Shown: in pieces, positions 11,881 to 22,806 of the stretch
Layout: every line of letters starts with the position of its first letter
Numbering within the stretch: position 1 is the first letter of the stretch
Source of the DNA: Muscardinus avellanarius
Lineage: Eukaryota > Chordata > Mammalia > Rodentia > Gliridae
Assembly: GCA_963383645.1 (NCBI GenBank)
Contig: OY726565.1
Location: forward strand, 25,108,466-25,172,465
Reading direction: 5' to 3'
Length of the DNA: 64,000 nucleotides
Position numbers and translations under genes: made by a program
Notes under the pieces: model-generated
What the model saw: the letters and a program-made list of their open reading frames with translations, nothing else
Told to the model about the DNA's origin: nothing
Databases searched by the model: none

Positions 11881-11979
11881 GGAGGGAGAGAAAGGACAAA
11901 AGGAAAGGAGGGAAGAAGGAAGGAAAAAAGAAAGGAAGGGAGGGAGGGGGAATGAATGAATGAATGAATGAATGAACGA
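11881..11979. repeat. Purine-rich tract then (AATG)n
   Basis: Imperfect GGAA/AAGG units continue after the SINE tail and pass into (AATG)n at about 11951-11979. Confidence 0.93.
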
Positions 11980-12016
11980 ATGGTTACCAAAGGGAAATAA
12001 GAAACTCACTTGTGTT

Positions 12017-12314
12017 AGAAATAGACTTTCATGGTGTCAAAAAGGCACATGTTTAAAAATTGTTTGGCAAGGTGATTTTACATTTTTGTAATAAAGGGTG
12101 CTCTCAGGTATGCAAGAGCACAGCTGACAAAAAACCGGGTGGTCTTCTGCCCCATGCAGAGCTCCTGCATTGTACTCCTATTGGTGGGAGTTACAGTCCC
12201 ACATTCCTTCCAGTCACCCATAGGGTCAACACCTGCTATCTCTTAAAAGATGCTAATTTTGGGAAGGAATGTAAGTCCCTACCAGGTTACAAAATGGCAA
12301 TTTAAGTTAAAGCT

Positions 12315-12317
<3 letters not shown>
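12017..12317 (+). repeat. 300-bp direct repeat, left copy (LTR-like)
   Basis: Aligns along its length with 17541-17845 in the same orientation: gttagaaata, gcagagctcctgca, gggtcaacacctgc, aggttacaaaatgg in the same order. A pair of direct copies about 5.5 kb apart around a retroviral cluster suggests LTRs or another flanking repeat. I cannot name the family, and strand is arbitrary. Confidence 0.6.

Positions 12318-12318
<1 letters not shown>

Positions 12319-12346
<28 letters not shown>
12319..12346. repeat. (AT)n microsatellite
   Basis: TA dinucleotides followed by AT-rich degenerate sequence to about 12400. Confidence 0.93.
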
Positions 12347-12506
12347 ACAATAATAAATAATATATAACATATATAGCATATATAATATATATTATTACTC
12401 TTCAAATTTTATTAACATAAGATCACTCTTGCTCTGGAAGATGTTTGACAGGAGATTATTTTGGTAATCTAAGGAGGATTGTTTTGTATATATTTCATCC
12501 AATCTA

Positions 12507-12918
12507 TCTTTGTTGTATGCAGAGTTAGCAAGGAATGAGAGACTTGAGAGTTCAAGGGAATGTGCCAATTGAAGCCTTTATTAGCTGGTCAGCGGCGGAG
12601 CCCTCAATCTAGAAATCAGACTAGTGGGGCACCCTGACTGATGGGGTTAGGGGCTTATAAGGGATAAGCAAGCAGGTTACAGAAGCAGAACTAGTAAGTT
12701 AGCTTATCTAGGTGGTCAAGTGCTGGGTAAGGCCTAGACTCCACCCAAGGTCAGAGGGTAGAGGAATTGTGGGGGAGGGATACCACAAAACACAGGAATT
12801 TCAGGTAGCCATTTGCATAGAGCAGGGGAGTGGTCCCCCAGCTAGCTGTAGATTAGCAGTTTAAAACAGGAAGGGGAGGCTTAAGGAGATTTAGTTACAC
12901 AATAATGTCAGGGGAGAC
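12507..12918 (-). mobile_element. Retroviral LTR (class I type), minus strand
   Basis: On the minus strand it starts TGTCTCCCCTGAC, has a CTTATAAGCC TATA-like box, an AATAAAGGC polyadenylation signal about 85 bases later and a terminal CA, typical of gammaretrovirus-like LTRs of about 400 bp. An env remnant on the same strand lies directly upstream, so it is the 3' LTR of that provirus. A matching 5' LTR was not found in the cluster. Confidence 0.7.
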
Positions 12919-12924
12919 AAGATG

Positions 12925-13700
12925 GAGTTTCTTCTGTTTCCACATCTTTTTATTAATAGTGGACCACCAAAATAATATAATGGCATAAACAATGTAGCTA
13001 TTTGATTTTTATCCTTAAATTCATTTGGACAACCCCTTGGAGCCCTGATTAAGTCAACATATATGTAAGAGTTCAATGACCCACTAAAGGGTTGAGGGAT
13101 ATACCTATTGGTCCTATATTGGACCTTAAGGGCCTTACTTGGGGTTTGAAATTCCATGGTGAAAGAGATTGCCAAGTGTACTAGAGAGAAAGTTTCATTC
13201 CAATTGGTGGGAAAGGTCTCAGGTAATGGTTTTCCACAATACTACCAGACATTTGCTCAGGCCACCGCTAATGAGGACTGATTATCTAGCTCCTCAAAGG
13301 ATCATTTATTACAGCCTGCGATATTGCTCCTAAACATTGATTGTCCCTTCCATTTTGAGGGGCACGAGGCTGGACAGTTTTTTTTGGGGGGCTCTTGCTT
13401 TGGGTCCTGAGTCACTGGGAACAGACTCATTGCCCCATTGCTGGATTGTCCTGAAAGAGGGCTAGTATGCATTTAATACCCATTGGGTCTGAGATCCATC
13501 TGAATGGAAAAGGTACCACTTGAGCCTTCCTGCCACACATGTGTAACAGTCACTCTTGTTTAAGGTGCTGGCAGAATTTCCAATCCATTTTAACTAGGTA
13601 TTTGTTTCCCCATATCCTGTCTTCTATCATCTGTGTAAATCCTCTATTTTTACTATAGTGGCCTCAGTTAAGGGGATAACATTAGCAGCTAAGGTGAATT
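12925..13700 (-). pseudogene. Endogenous retrovirus env remnant (class I-like)
   Basis: The minus-strand translation shows a degraded envelope with several stops and frameshifts. The best-preserved part (13175-12950) holds a glycine/proline segment followed by a NEFKxxNQIA-type motif seen in transmembrane subunits of some class I endogenous retroviruses. It ends against the LTR to its left, as env should. Non-functional. Confidence 0.6.
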
Positions 13701-14560
13701 ATTAACTAGTCTAACAGCAATCTTCTCCATGGGATTAATTCCTGACCTATCCTCCTGGAGACCAGGCTAACATTTAATTGAAGGGCTGATTTCCTTAGCT
13801 TGTGAGTTAACAAAAGTGAATTATATTGTTAGTTAGCACAGGTAACAAAGCAAACACCTCAGGTCTGATCATTTTTCCTTTTGACCTCCTAGCAATTGGA
13901 GCAGCTCAGTATGGTGAAGCTGTCCACCCTGCACATTGAGAGATCCCCCGGGATTTGCCCTAACTCAAGCGAGAGATTTGCTTTGTATTATTTTGCGTTT
14001 TCACCCAGGTTGGTTTGGGGCAGAGATATGAGTTGGCACTTATTAGGTGGTGTTACAGTTTGGGGGAAACTGTCCCCAGGTACCTTTGTTAGACCCCTGG
14101 GAATAATTTCCCAAGAAAACAACATAAACCACAAAAACAGAAAAACTGCGGGTTCTTGTCCTGAGCTAAGGATAAATATGCAATAGCCCCGGACTCTTGC
14201 TGAAGATTTAAAGAAGTTTATTAAAAAGATAGAAATACAGAAGATAGTTATAGCCTCATTTACCCAGGGATAACCTGTCTTTAGAATGAGGATAAGGAAG
14301 TCCTAGTTCCCCTCTCTTAGAGACTTGCTAATTACCTTTAGCTAGGTTAATTTACCTTGGAATAGTTGCCTGTTTTTTTTTTTTTTTTTTGGCATAAACC
14401 AAGTCCTTTCACCAATTTTTGAACTATAATCCGAGCTTTCTCAAATCTTCCTAGGCCATTCCCAGTACTGGTACAGGTGGGGTTTGGGCTAACAATCCTT
14501 GTACCCTAAGAGAGGACAAGGAAGAGAAGAGACCCAACATAATTTTAAGAAGTTGATCTT
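13701..14560. other. Probable continuation of degraded provirus
   Basis: Between the env and protease remnants. No clear pol motifs are visible, so most of pol appears deleted or unrecognisable. Includes a T-run at about 14371-14390. Confidence 0.4.
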
Positions 14561-14757
14561 AGGCCGGGCGTGGTGGCACATGCTTGTAATCCCCGCGCTT
14601 GGGAGGCAGAGACAGGAGGATTGCGCAGGTTCGAAGCCAGCCTCGCGCGCTGGCTTAGGAGACCCTGTTTCCAAATAAAAATGTAAAAATAGGTCTGGGA
14701 GTGTAGCCCAGAGGTAGAAGGGCTTCCAGGAACCCCAGTACCACCAAAAAAAAAAAA
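14561..14757 (+). mobile_element. B1-dID SINE, GGAACCCC tail subfamily, nested in provirus
   Basis: GGCCGGGCGTGGTGGCACAT...CCAGGAACCCCAGTACCACC and an A-tail. The short direct repeat ttgatctt borders it on both sides. It interrupts the retroviral remnant and so post-dates it. Confidence 0.94.
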
Positions 14758-14787
14758 TTGATCTTTGATCTCCAGGGTTGTTATGAC

Positions 14788-15300
14788 TTAATCTGGACCC
14801 AAGTAAGGGAGTCCATAGAGGATTTCACATGGGTCAGGCCAGTATCTCACAGGGAGGAGTTCTAATCCTAAGGAGTCAATCGGGAGGCATTCTGTCCGGG
14901 GGAGTCTAGTTTTATACTTAGCCGGTGTTTCCTCAAAAATAGGTACATTAAATCTTCCCCCATCACCCTCCCTTCTCAACCACTAATGATCTATGAGATA
15001 GCCTAAGGAGGGAGGATAACAGGCAAGGGAGGACCTGGCTCCCCTGAATCAACCAGGAATGTGACTCCCTCCCTTTCAGGTCCCATCTGCAGATTTATCA
15101 AGTGCCCTTGGTAAGATTTTATGTAAATGTACATAAAAGATCCCCAGACTTCCCTAATCCTCCTGGAAGGTCCTGAGGGGTATAACACTTTCTTTGTTCC
15201 TTCCTGAGTTCTGGGTATTGCCTTTTTAAATGGTCCTCCTTTTAACCACTAACATTTATCTTTTCCCTTCCATTTAGATGGTCCCTGAATCTCTCCTCCC
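14788..15300 (-). pseudogene. Endogenous retrovirus protease-region remnant
   Basis: The minus-strand frame at 15188-15003 contains VTFLVDSG, matching the aspartyl protease active-site context (D-S/T-G) of gammaretrovirus-like elements. A further frame at 14979-14788 may be the rest of protease. Stops separate the parts. The order relative to gag (higher coordinates) and env (lower) fits a minus-strand provirus. Confidence 0.6.
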
Positions 15301-15811
15301 TTTGGGGGTTCCTGAGTTAAGGATCTTTATGTCCAGTTTATTAGGGGCCAGTTTTCCCCAGGGTTACTTATTCTATAGTAGAGACCATTATTTTAGCTTT
15401 TTGTTTTTGTGTCTCTTTATCCCTTCTTACATATACCTTTTGAAAAGCTTCCCCTAACACTTCCTCTAAGGTCTAGTTTTCCAGGTTTTCTAATATTTGT
15501 AGCTTCCTTGTTGGCGATGTCTGGCCAACTTTTAGCGACAAAATGTAACTTAAGTATTCCTGTCCTAAAGGTTCCTCTGGGTTTAACCTAGAATAATTTC
15601 CACATCTGGTCCTTCAGTCTGTTAAGAAAATCAGCTGCACATCCTCCTTTCCCTGCTGTATATCAAAAACCTTTGTCATGGTTTGGGACCCAGATACAGA
15701 CTCTATAATCCCCTTAATTATTAGTTTCCAAAGGTTCCTCATACAACTTCTGTGTTCTAGGCTGTTATTCTACAGGAGCTCCTGGCTGTAAAACTTAACC
15801 TCAGCAGATAG
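15301..15811 (-). pseudogene. Endogenous retrovirus gag remnant, 3' part
   Basis: The minus-strand translation includes a capsid C-terminal-like stretch (a QGKEDVQ...FLNRLKD pattern) followed by decayed nucleocapsid sequence. It is separated from its 5' continuation at 16250 by a solo LTR insertion. Disrupted by stops and frameshifts. Confidence 0.6.
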
Positions 15812-16250
15812 TGTCGGGAATCCAGCCCGACAGCTGGCGGGGCTTGACGCGATGATGAGTACCGACGACTCGAACACAAACCCACGAGCTGGGAGTCAAG
15901 TCAAGCGAGATCTCATTTATTTCTCTCCAAGCCATCCTTTATATAGTACCAAGCCACAAGGGGAATTTCCATGAGAAATAGCCTAGCCTATCCAGGATAA
16001 AGATCACTAGCACGTAGCCAATCCCAGGCCAGTACATGAGCCATTCATGTGTGTGGAAAGCTCCTTTAAAGGTAGAAAGGGAAAAACCGCTCAGTCTCCC
16101 CACCCATAATGAATGGGGAAACCACGCCTTCCTAGCTTCCTCCAGGCGCCATCTTGACCCTTTTTTGCTGAATCACTTTACTTAAAGTTTTGCCTTAGGC
16201 CGTAGGCCGCTCAGGCCGAATCTCCTTAGGCGCTGTATAGACACACCCCA
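15812..16250 (-). mobile_element. Solo LTR (class II-like) inserted into gag
   Basis: Minus-strand features: AAGATGGCGCC near the 5' side, a TATATAAAGG TATA box, AATAAATGAG polyadenylation signal and a terminal CCCGACA. Flanks carry a short repeat (CTATC(TG)). A related uninterrupted sequence at about 17004-17049, on the opposite strand, shows the empty site. About 440 bp with no internal region, consistent with LTR-LTR recombination. Confidence 0.75.
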
Positions 16251-16690
16251 TCAGATAGGACATCAGGGCCTGCTGGGTGCTCTCATTCCCATGTGGCCAG
16301 GTCTGCCCGTTTAATGGCTGCCCTCTCCTCCCCAGTAAACTGGATGCCCCGAAAGGACATTAGTTCAGTCCACATGTCAATCTAGGGCCTTAGAAATGGA
16401 TCTAGCTGGTCTATGACCCCATGGGGGCCCTCTATAAGAGGCTCGAGTTCCTTTCGTAGAGCTCTAACCTCAAAACTAGTTGGGGGGGCATTTAAAAAAT
16501 CAGTAGCCTCTCAGCCCAGAGGAACTTCCCTCAGTGGGTAAAGAGCCTGAGGCTGTTCCAATTTAGAAGGAAAATGTAATTTTGGACACCCTGTTTATAT
16601 TGTTGAACCTCTCTTCTCAGTTGGGAAAGAGAAATACATAATGAAGGGGGAGTCTGAAGTCCCTGCAGGCAACGCAGATTCTCTCCTTTT
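16251..16690 (-). pseudogene. Endogenous retrovirus gag remnant, 5' part
   Basis: The minus-strand continuation of the gag interrupted by the solo LTR. Many stops. Parts of 16250-16420 align as an inverted repeat with 16870-17050. Confidence 0.5.
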
Positions 16691-16699
16691 CCCTCCCTC

Positions 16700-17050
16700 C
16701 TCAGTGGCTTGAGCTGGGCCAGTCTGCTGATTCCCTGAATTGCAGAAGGAGATAAACAGTCAAGGGGGTCCAGTTGCCATTTTTGTCCTTGTTTTTGTTC
16801 ATTTCTGCCTTCGTAGGGAACAAGACTACTGGTCTTTTCCTCCAGCAGAGTTCATTGTCTATTTCTTCCTGGATAATAGGACCAGCCAGATCAATTTCTA
16901 GGGCCCTAGATTTATACATAGACTGATTAATGTCCATTTTAGACATCCTCACGAGTGTGAGGAGAGGACAGCCATTAGACGGGCAGCCATGGCCACATGG
17001 GAACAAGAACACCAGCAGGCCCTGACGTCCTATCTGCTGAGGTTAACTTT
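16700..17050 (+). pseudogene. Second gag-related remnant, opposite orientation
   Basis: The plus strand here matches the minus strand of 16420-16250 plus 15811-15790: gccctagat..., gactgattaatgtcc, gacagccattagacgggcag, ccagcaggccctgacgtcc, tatctgctgaggttaac in order. It lacks the solo LTR. This is an inverted copy of part of gag, from a second provirus or an internal inversion-duplication. Confidence 0.6.
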
Positions 17051-17540
17051 CCTATTCTATCATTCATGTATTCAATTAACCATTGACAAACTCAGTCCTC
17101 ACTGGAATCAAATTTTAACCAGAATACTGACAGTCTGAGGATGGGTTCTTGTGTCCAAGTACAACAGCAGTATTTTATCATTTGGTGTTTCTTTTTCTCT
17201 ACTTCCAATTTTTTTTCTGTCTTCCCAATATTGGAGCACATACCCCAGTTGTGCACACACACACAACTCCTGGGATGCCCCGACCACCCAGGTGTTACTT
17301 GCTTCTCTTGAAGTGTTGTACCTGGGTCCACACATGGAACTCCTGGTCACCACAGAATCCATTAAGGCCTGCTCTGCATTGCCTTATAATTTTGCCTGAA
17401 GGTTTGTCACCTGCTCCTGAGACTGTGGATCCCCTTCCCTCAAGACTACCATGATAAGGCAGTAGGACGCATCTCCCTTAGGAAGAAGGGGTCTTCACCA
17501 CCCCGAAGGGGCACTGTGCCCTCCTTCTGGTGCTAAATTA
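17051..17540. other. Unassigned retroviral-cluster sequence
   Basis: Overlapping open frames of about 80-100 codons occur on both strands around 17100-17450. None shows a motif I can trust. The location between gag and the right 300-bp repeat suggests provirus-derived DNA. Confidence 0.35.
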
Positions 17541-17845
17541 GTTAGAAATATATTTTTGTGTCTTCAAAAAGGCATGTGTTAGAAAATTGTTTGACAAGGA
17601 ATTTTTTTTTTTCAAAAAAGGGTGCTCCCAGGTGTGTAAAAGCACTCCTGACAAAGAACCAGGTGGGCCTTGTATCCCAGATGCAGAGCTCCTGCACTGA
17701 ACTCCTGAGGGTGGGAGTGAAAGCCTCTCATTCTTCCCAGTCAGCTATAGGGGAAGACGGGGTGGGGTCAACACCTGCAATCTCCTCTAATTTTGCAAAG
17801 GACTGTACCCTAACAGGTTACAAAATGGTGGTTTAAGTTAAACTA
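17541..17845 (+). repeat. 300-bp direct repeat, right copy (LTR-like)
   Basis: Partner of 12017-12317, same orientation and internal order, with scattered substitutions and small indels. With its partner it brackets the retroviral cluster. Confidence 0.6.
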
Positions 17846-18270
17846 CTCCTTTGACAGAAAAGATACAATTATATTCTCACACTTCCACTATACTGGTCAT
17901 TCCTCAAACTTTGATTTTCTTCCCAAATCTGCTTGTTACTATATACTTTTTAGAGTCCTTGGAAAATTTAATATTTTGTACAAAGTTTCTGGTATTAATC
18001 AGGGAGAAAAATAGGCTACTCTATCTGTGCTGGCACTTCTGCCTGCTATGGGGTCTGCTTCCCTTCCAGACATGCTGCAGACCTGCCTCGCCTCCAAGAA
18101 CAATGTGGAAAACATTCCTAAGAGCCAAGAGGACTGACCAATGAGACACAAATTGGTGTTGGTCCTAGATGCTTATTTCCCCCCTCAGTGGCTCCTCAGA
18201 GAGTTGGGTTTGCTTGCCAATGTCAGTGCAAAGAAGAGTTGGCAAGTAACAGACTGGGTTTCAAAAATTA
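17846..18270. other. No recognised feature
   Basis: Two short plus-strand open frames (97 and 74 codons) without family resemblance. The second runs into a SINE. Confidence 0.4.
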
Positions 18271-18294
18271 CCTTTTGCTTTCTTTTGTTTTGTT

Positions 18295-18515
18295 TTGTTT
18301 TGTTGGTACTAGAGATTGAAGCCAGGGGCATTCTACCTCTGAGTTACATCCCAAGACCTTATTAACTTATTTTTATTTTTGGAAACAAAGTCTCCCTAAG
18401 TTGCTGAGGCTGGCCCCAACCCTCTGATCCTCCTGTCTCAGCATTCCACATAAAGGGATCTTTCTATCTCAGCCTCCCAAGTACTGTAGTAGACATACAT
18501 CACCACACCCAGCCC
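18295..18515 (-). mobile_element. B1-dID SINE
   Basis: The minus-strand copy has a GGTGTGGTGATG head and a GGCTTCAATCTCTAGTACC tail, followed on the plus strand's left by (TTTTG)n, its A-rich end. Carries a small internal duplication. Confidence 0.8.
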
Positions 18516-19600
18516 ATCAGCTGCCCCTTTCTGACAAGGCCAGCTCAAGTAGGACTCTTCTCTGTTACATGATGATACAGACATTCATTGACTTTCTCTA
18601 TAAATCTGCAGAGTGTTGAAGGAGAGGGTTGAGGCTGCTCTGTCAGGATTGGAACATGTAAACTATTTCTGCCTGATCTAAGTAATAAGAGCTCAAAGGT
18701 TTGTGTGGTCTCTACTTCTTTTTGTAAGTTTTCACCTGAAAAGTTCCATTTTATAGCTGTTCATATGGCATAACTTATATATGCTTATGACCCACTTGCA
18801 TAATTCAGACTGAAATTAGACCTTTTTATCTTCTATGAAGAGCTGATATATTTCTTTCTTCCAATATTTTTTCTGTAACTTTATTGATTTCATGGTGGTA
18901 TAAAGTTTCTTCTGATATCTAACCATCATTCCTCCTGCTATAGATTATTTCTCTCTTGAATAATCTAGTGAAAATCTTAACTCACTCAGAGAATATATCT
19001 GCATATCTTTAGAATGAGTCAAATCCCTTGACAATTTGTTCTTATTGCAAGCTAAATTTCAGATACATTTCTTAAAATACTTAAATATAAAGCATAATCT
19101 TTTGCATTCTTGTACTTCAGAATTCAGTATAATTTATTTATATGTGTTGATTTCTTTCAAATAGAGCTTTTTTGCATAACATTACATTACAGTTGATCAA
19201 GCATGCATATTAAGAAACCACTGGTATCAAAAGCACACTGAATTATCAAGATGCTTCTGAAGGGAAATTGAATATGTCACTTCTAATGGAATTGTGACAT
19301 CTCTATCTCACACATCACATTTTAATGTTCATATAAAAATTAATGTAATTAACACTGTAGTATTTAATAAATACTAAATCAATTTTTTTAGAAGGAATTC
19401 CAAATTCATTCTCAACATAAATCAAGTGCGCCTAAATTTTATGGTCAAAGCAGAAAAATGTAGGGTGCAAAAACATATGCGAACTTCAAATATCTACTTC
19501 CTTTAAATAAATCCAACAGTTATCTACTAACTGTCACTTATGTAGCAGGCATGTTTCAAAGCACTTCAGGGAACTTATAGAAACAGAGTAGTTTGTATTC
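18516..19600. other. No recognised feature
   Basis: AT-rich. No open frame or repeat consensus recognised. Confidence 0.45.
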
Positions 19601-19602
19601 TT

Positions 19603-19800
19603 TTTTGCTAGGGATACTGGAAATAGAACCCAGAGGCATTGTACCTCTGAGCTATGTCCCCAGCCCTATTTTATTTTTATTTTGAAACAGGGTCTCACTA
19701 AGTTTCACAGATCCTAGCTAAATTGCTGAGGATAGCTGCAAACCTGCGATTCTCTTGTCTCAGTCTCCCAAGTACTGTGATTACAGGAGTTCACCACTAT
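19603..19800 (-). mobile_element. B1-dID SINE, diverged
   Basis: The tail GGTTCTATTTCCAGTATCC and the head region with TAATCACAGTACTTGGGAGA are recognisable on the minus strand. The 5' end is lost. Confidence 0.78.
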
Positions 19801-21330
19801 GTTTTTAATTGAAGGAGTAAGATTTTTTCCTTCTTATTCTGAGAATTAAGAGTACAGAAATCGAGATTAATTTTTGGAAATGCTCTATCAAGTGGCACAA
19901 GTAGTTCAAACTGTAAAGTTGGAGGTTAGGAAGGAGAGCTGGACTAGAGATGGAAGCTTGGAGGAACTCTCATAGAGATAGTAGCAGGAGACATGAGATT
20001 AGTTAGGATCACCAAATCAGAGAGTTAGTTGGTTGGTAGAAAAATACCAAACAGGTTAAATGCCAGTTCCTTGGAGAAAGCTCACCCTTTATTTAGGTTA
20101 GCAAACAAAAGTAACAATTGAATAATAGACAAATGTCATATTGGAAAAATAGAAAAATGGAAGCCTAAGAGGAGAGCTTCACTTTTGAAGTTATGTCCAC
20201 CTTAAGAACCTGGGATTACAAAAACCATAGATCAATGTGTCCAACAAAGACTTGTGGAACTTAATGGCCTAAGAATGTCTACCAGCAGACATAAACCTAG
20301 AACCAAACCTAAAACAAGCTAAATCCGTACTGTAACGCAATACCTTCTCCAACTTCATTCTCTTTTAGGTTCCCGTCTCACATTTCCTGTTGCGTAACAG
20401 GTGGACTCTTATCAGAAAGGCAAGTGGGGAACTTTTTGGAGTTCCACTCAATATTTATGACTTTTGTTTGTCTGCACAAACTATCATTAGCCTGGTAAGA
20501 GCTTCAGACTCTTCCAGGCACCAAAGACTGCATTCCAAGTGTACTACGTGGGATGAATGCCCATATATCAAAGTACAAGGGGGAAACAGGATCACAAAAA
20601 CCATTCACATAAAGAGAAATTGTCATCAAACTTCAATCATTTTGGGACCTGTAAAAAGAGAAAGCAGAATGTCCTCCAGATGGTCCTATTTTTCAGAGGA
20701 GAAATTTCAAAATGTTAAATTTCAAGTTGGGTAACATCACAATGTTATCCATTATAATATACCTAACAAAGGGAACACAAGAGTTCCGTAAAATGCCGCC
20801 TGAGGCAAGATGAAACACAGCTCAATTCCATCTGATTTTTCCTCATAAAAGCCTACTGGATAGTAATTGTGATGAAATGTGAAAATTATAAAGAAATAGG
20901 AAATGTGAAGTTATTTGATGATTATATATATTTTCAAATTAACTGTAGTAACTCCATCTTACACCAAGTGGTCCAAATTATATTTCTATACAAATCTAAA
21001 TAATTAATGTCTTTAATATTTGGGTACATTATAGATTAAGAAAAAAGTTTCAACTACAAATCCAATGTGTAATATCTTTCCACTGCTAATATATACACTA
21101 TTATTTAAATAATGTTTCACATTCTTTTCCAAGAGACTATTGAGAAGAGTTGGAATCGAATGCTTTGCTAGATTAAAGATAAGTCAGGCATGTGTTTATT
21201 AATTTATCTACCATTAGTATGCGACACTTATTTTGTAAAAATGAAATAGTGCTGACATCTAAGTAAATCATTAGTTCATTGCTACACTATTTTTTGAAAG
21301 TTCAGAATTCTCTATTAACTAATTCAAACA
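19801..21330. other. Unassigned; open frame at 20390-20734
   Basis: The 114-codon plus-strand frame is the longest here but resembles no family I know and has no Kozak-like or splice context. The GC-richer interval 20100-20750 might be an old LTR. Confidence 0.35.
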
Positions 21331-21334
21331 GGAT

Positions 21335-21378
21335 CCTTCCTTCCTTCCTTCCTTCCTTCCTTCCTTCCTTCCTTCCTT
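21335..21378. repeat. (TTCC)n microsatellite
   Basis: About eleven TTCC units, adjoining the tail side of a minus-strand SINE. Confidence 0.96.
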
Positions 21379-21384
21379 TCTTTT

Positions 21385-21560
21385 CTTACAATTCCAGAGG
21401 CTTTGTACCACTGAGCTATATCTCCAGGCTTTTTTATTTATTTTAAAGACAGGGTCTCACTAAGTTGCCCAGCCTGGCCTCAAACTTGGGACCCCCTTGT
21501 CTCAGCCTCCTGAGCTATTAGGATTAAGGATGTATGCCACTACTCCCAGATCTATTTTTC
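21385..21560 (-). mobile_element. B1-dID SINE, diverged
   Basis: Minus strand: GGGAGTAGTGGCATACATCC head, CAACTTAGTGAGACCCTGTC linker, ID-like tail partly decayed. The (TTCC)n tract is at its 3' end. Confidence 0.78.
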
Positions 21561-21762
21561 ATTTTTGAAAATGGAGGCTATATTCACTCATCTCCAGTTT
21601 TCTGCAACAGTAAGATTATGTGACTTTGAAAACATGACCACAAAATCATTAAGATGACCTCTGAAGTGATGTTCGACCCTTGCCTTGTTTTGCTTTCTCC
21701 CCTCCATCACTATGTAGCCATACAAATGGATGTAATGGTTTCTTAAGAACTGATATCAATTT

Positions 21763-21985
21763 AGCCAGCCATGGTGGTGCGCACCTCTAGTCCCAGTACT
21801 TGGGAGGCTGAGATAGGAGGATCACAGGCTTTAGGATAGCCTCAACAAGTAGTGGGACTCTCAGCAACCTAGCAAGATCCTGTTTCAAAACAACAACAAC
21901 AACAAAAAGATGGCTGGGGGTGTGACTCAGAGGTAGAATGCACCTGGGTTCAATCTCCAGTACCCCCTCCAAAAAAATTATATTA
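21763..21985 (+). mobile_element. B1-dID SINE
   Basis: Sense copy: AGCCAGCCATGGTGGTGCGC, GTACTTGGGAGGCTGAGATA, an (AAC)n linker expansion, then GGCTGGGGGTGTGACTCAGA and GGTTCAATCTCCAGTACCCC. The tail matches the squirrel-type consensus closely. Confidence 0.88.
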
Positions 21986-22586
21986 ATTTAGTTTCTCAGA
22001 GATCCATTTTAAAATTGGGGCAGGGGACTTTTATCATGAGGGACTTTGGAAATAGCCTTGTTTCCTGTATCAAGAATCAGTTTGTACTGTATAACTCCTA
22101 AAGTGCCTCATGCCTCCTGGACTACTAATCAGGTACCTATGGTAATGCTACAACTTGGATTCCACTGAGTTCCCACTTTCATATATATATAAATTAGTTC
22201 TTCATCATTTTAGTTTTCTTGTTATCTTAACTAATATAGTCTCCTGAAACATTAACTTGAATCCAAGACAGTAGTCAAGGCTCAGTGATTTAGCTAGTAA
22301 CTAAATCCGTTTTCCCTAGAAAACATCAAAGGTTAGAGACAACTTATTATGCCTAAATTATTCCACTAACAAAATTCCATTGCTGCTGAACTCTGCACTT
22401 GAGATTACATTGTTTGGTGTCAGTGCTTGCTTGAGTTGTGTTTCAGCATCCTTTGTTCAGCTGCTTCTCTCATTGGAATTAATCTTTGCAGGTTAGCTTT
22501 CTCTATTCTTCAAATCCTATTCACTTACATTTATTTCTGTTTCACTCTAACTCTACTTCACTGCATTTTCAAGGACTTAAACATTT
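21986..22586. other. No recognised feature
   Basis: Unique-looking sequence. No coding or repeat signal seen. Confidence 0.45.
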
Positions 22587-22591
22587 CTCTC

Positions 22592-22806
22592 TTTTTTTTT
22601 TTCAGAAATGAGGATTAAACCCAAGGGCATTCTACCTCTGAGCTAGAGCTACAGCTCCAGTCCTATTTTATTATTATTATTATTGTTCAGTTTGAAACAA
22701 GCTCTTGTTAAATTGTGGAGGGCCTCACTGAGTAGCTGAGGCTGGCCATAAACTTGTGATCCTCCTGTCTCAGCCTTCCAGGTTTTGTGATTACAAGTGC
22801 CCAGCT
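22592..22806 (-). mobile_element. B1-dID SINE
   Basis: The minus-strand copy starts near GCTGGGCACTTG. The linker has CCTCAGCTACTCAGTGAGG and an (AAT)n expansion. The tail reads GGGTTTAATCCTCA. Confidence 0.82.

Noticed and set aside
11567..12009. Phe/Ser/Leu-rich minus-strand frames of 68-110 codons
   Set aside because: Translated purine/pyrimidine simple repeats plus a SINE.
16701..17012. 103-codon minus-strand frame as a provirus protein
   Set aside because: The gag homology in this interval is on the plus strand (inverted copy); the minus frame is its shadow.
20390..20734. 114-codon open frame as a gene
   Set aside because: No family resemblance, no hydrophobic or repeat pattern, and no splice or promoter context. 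Length is within chance for 64 kb.
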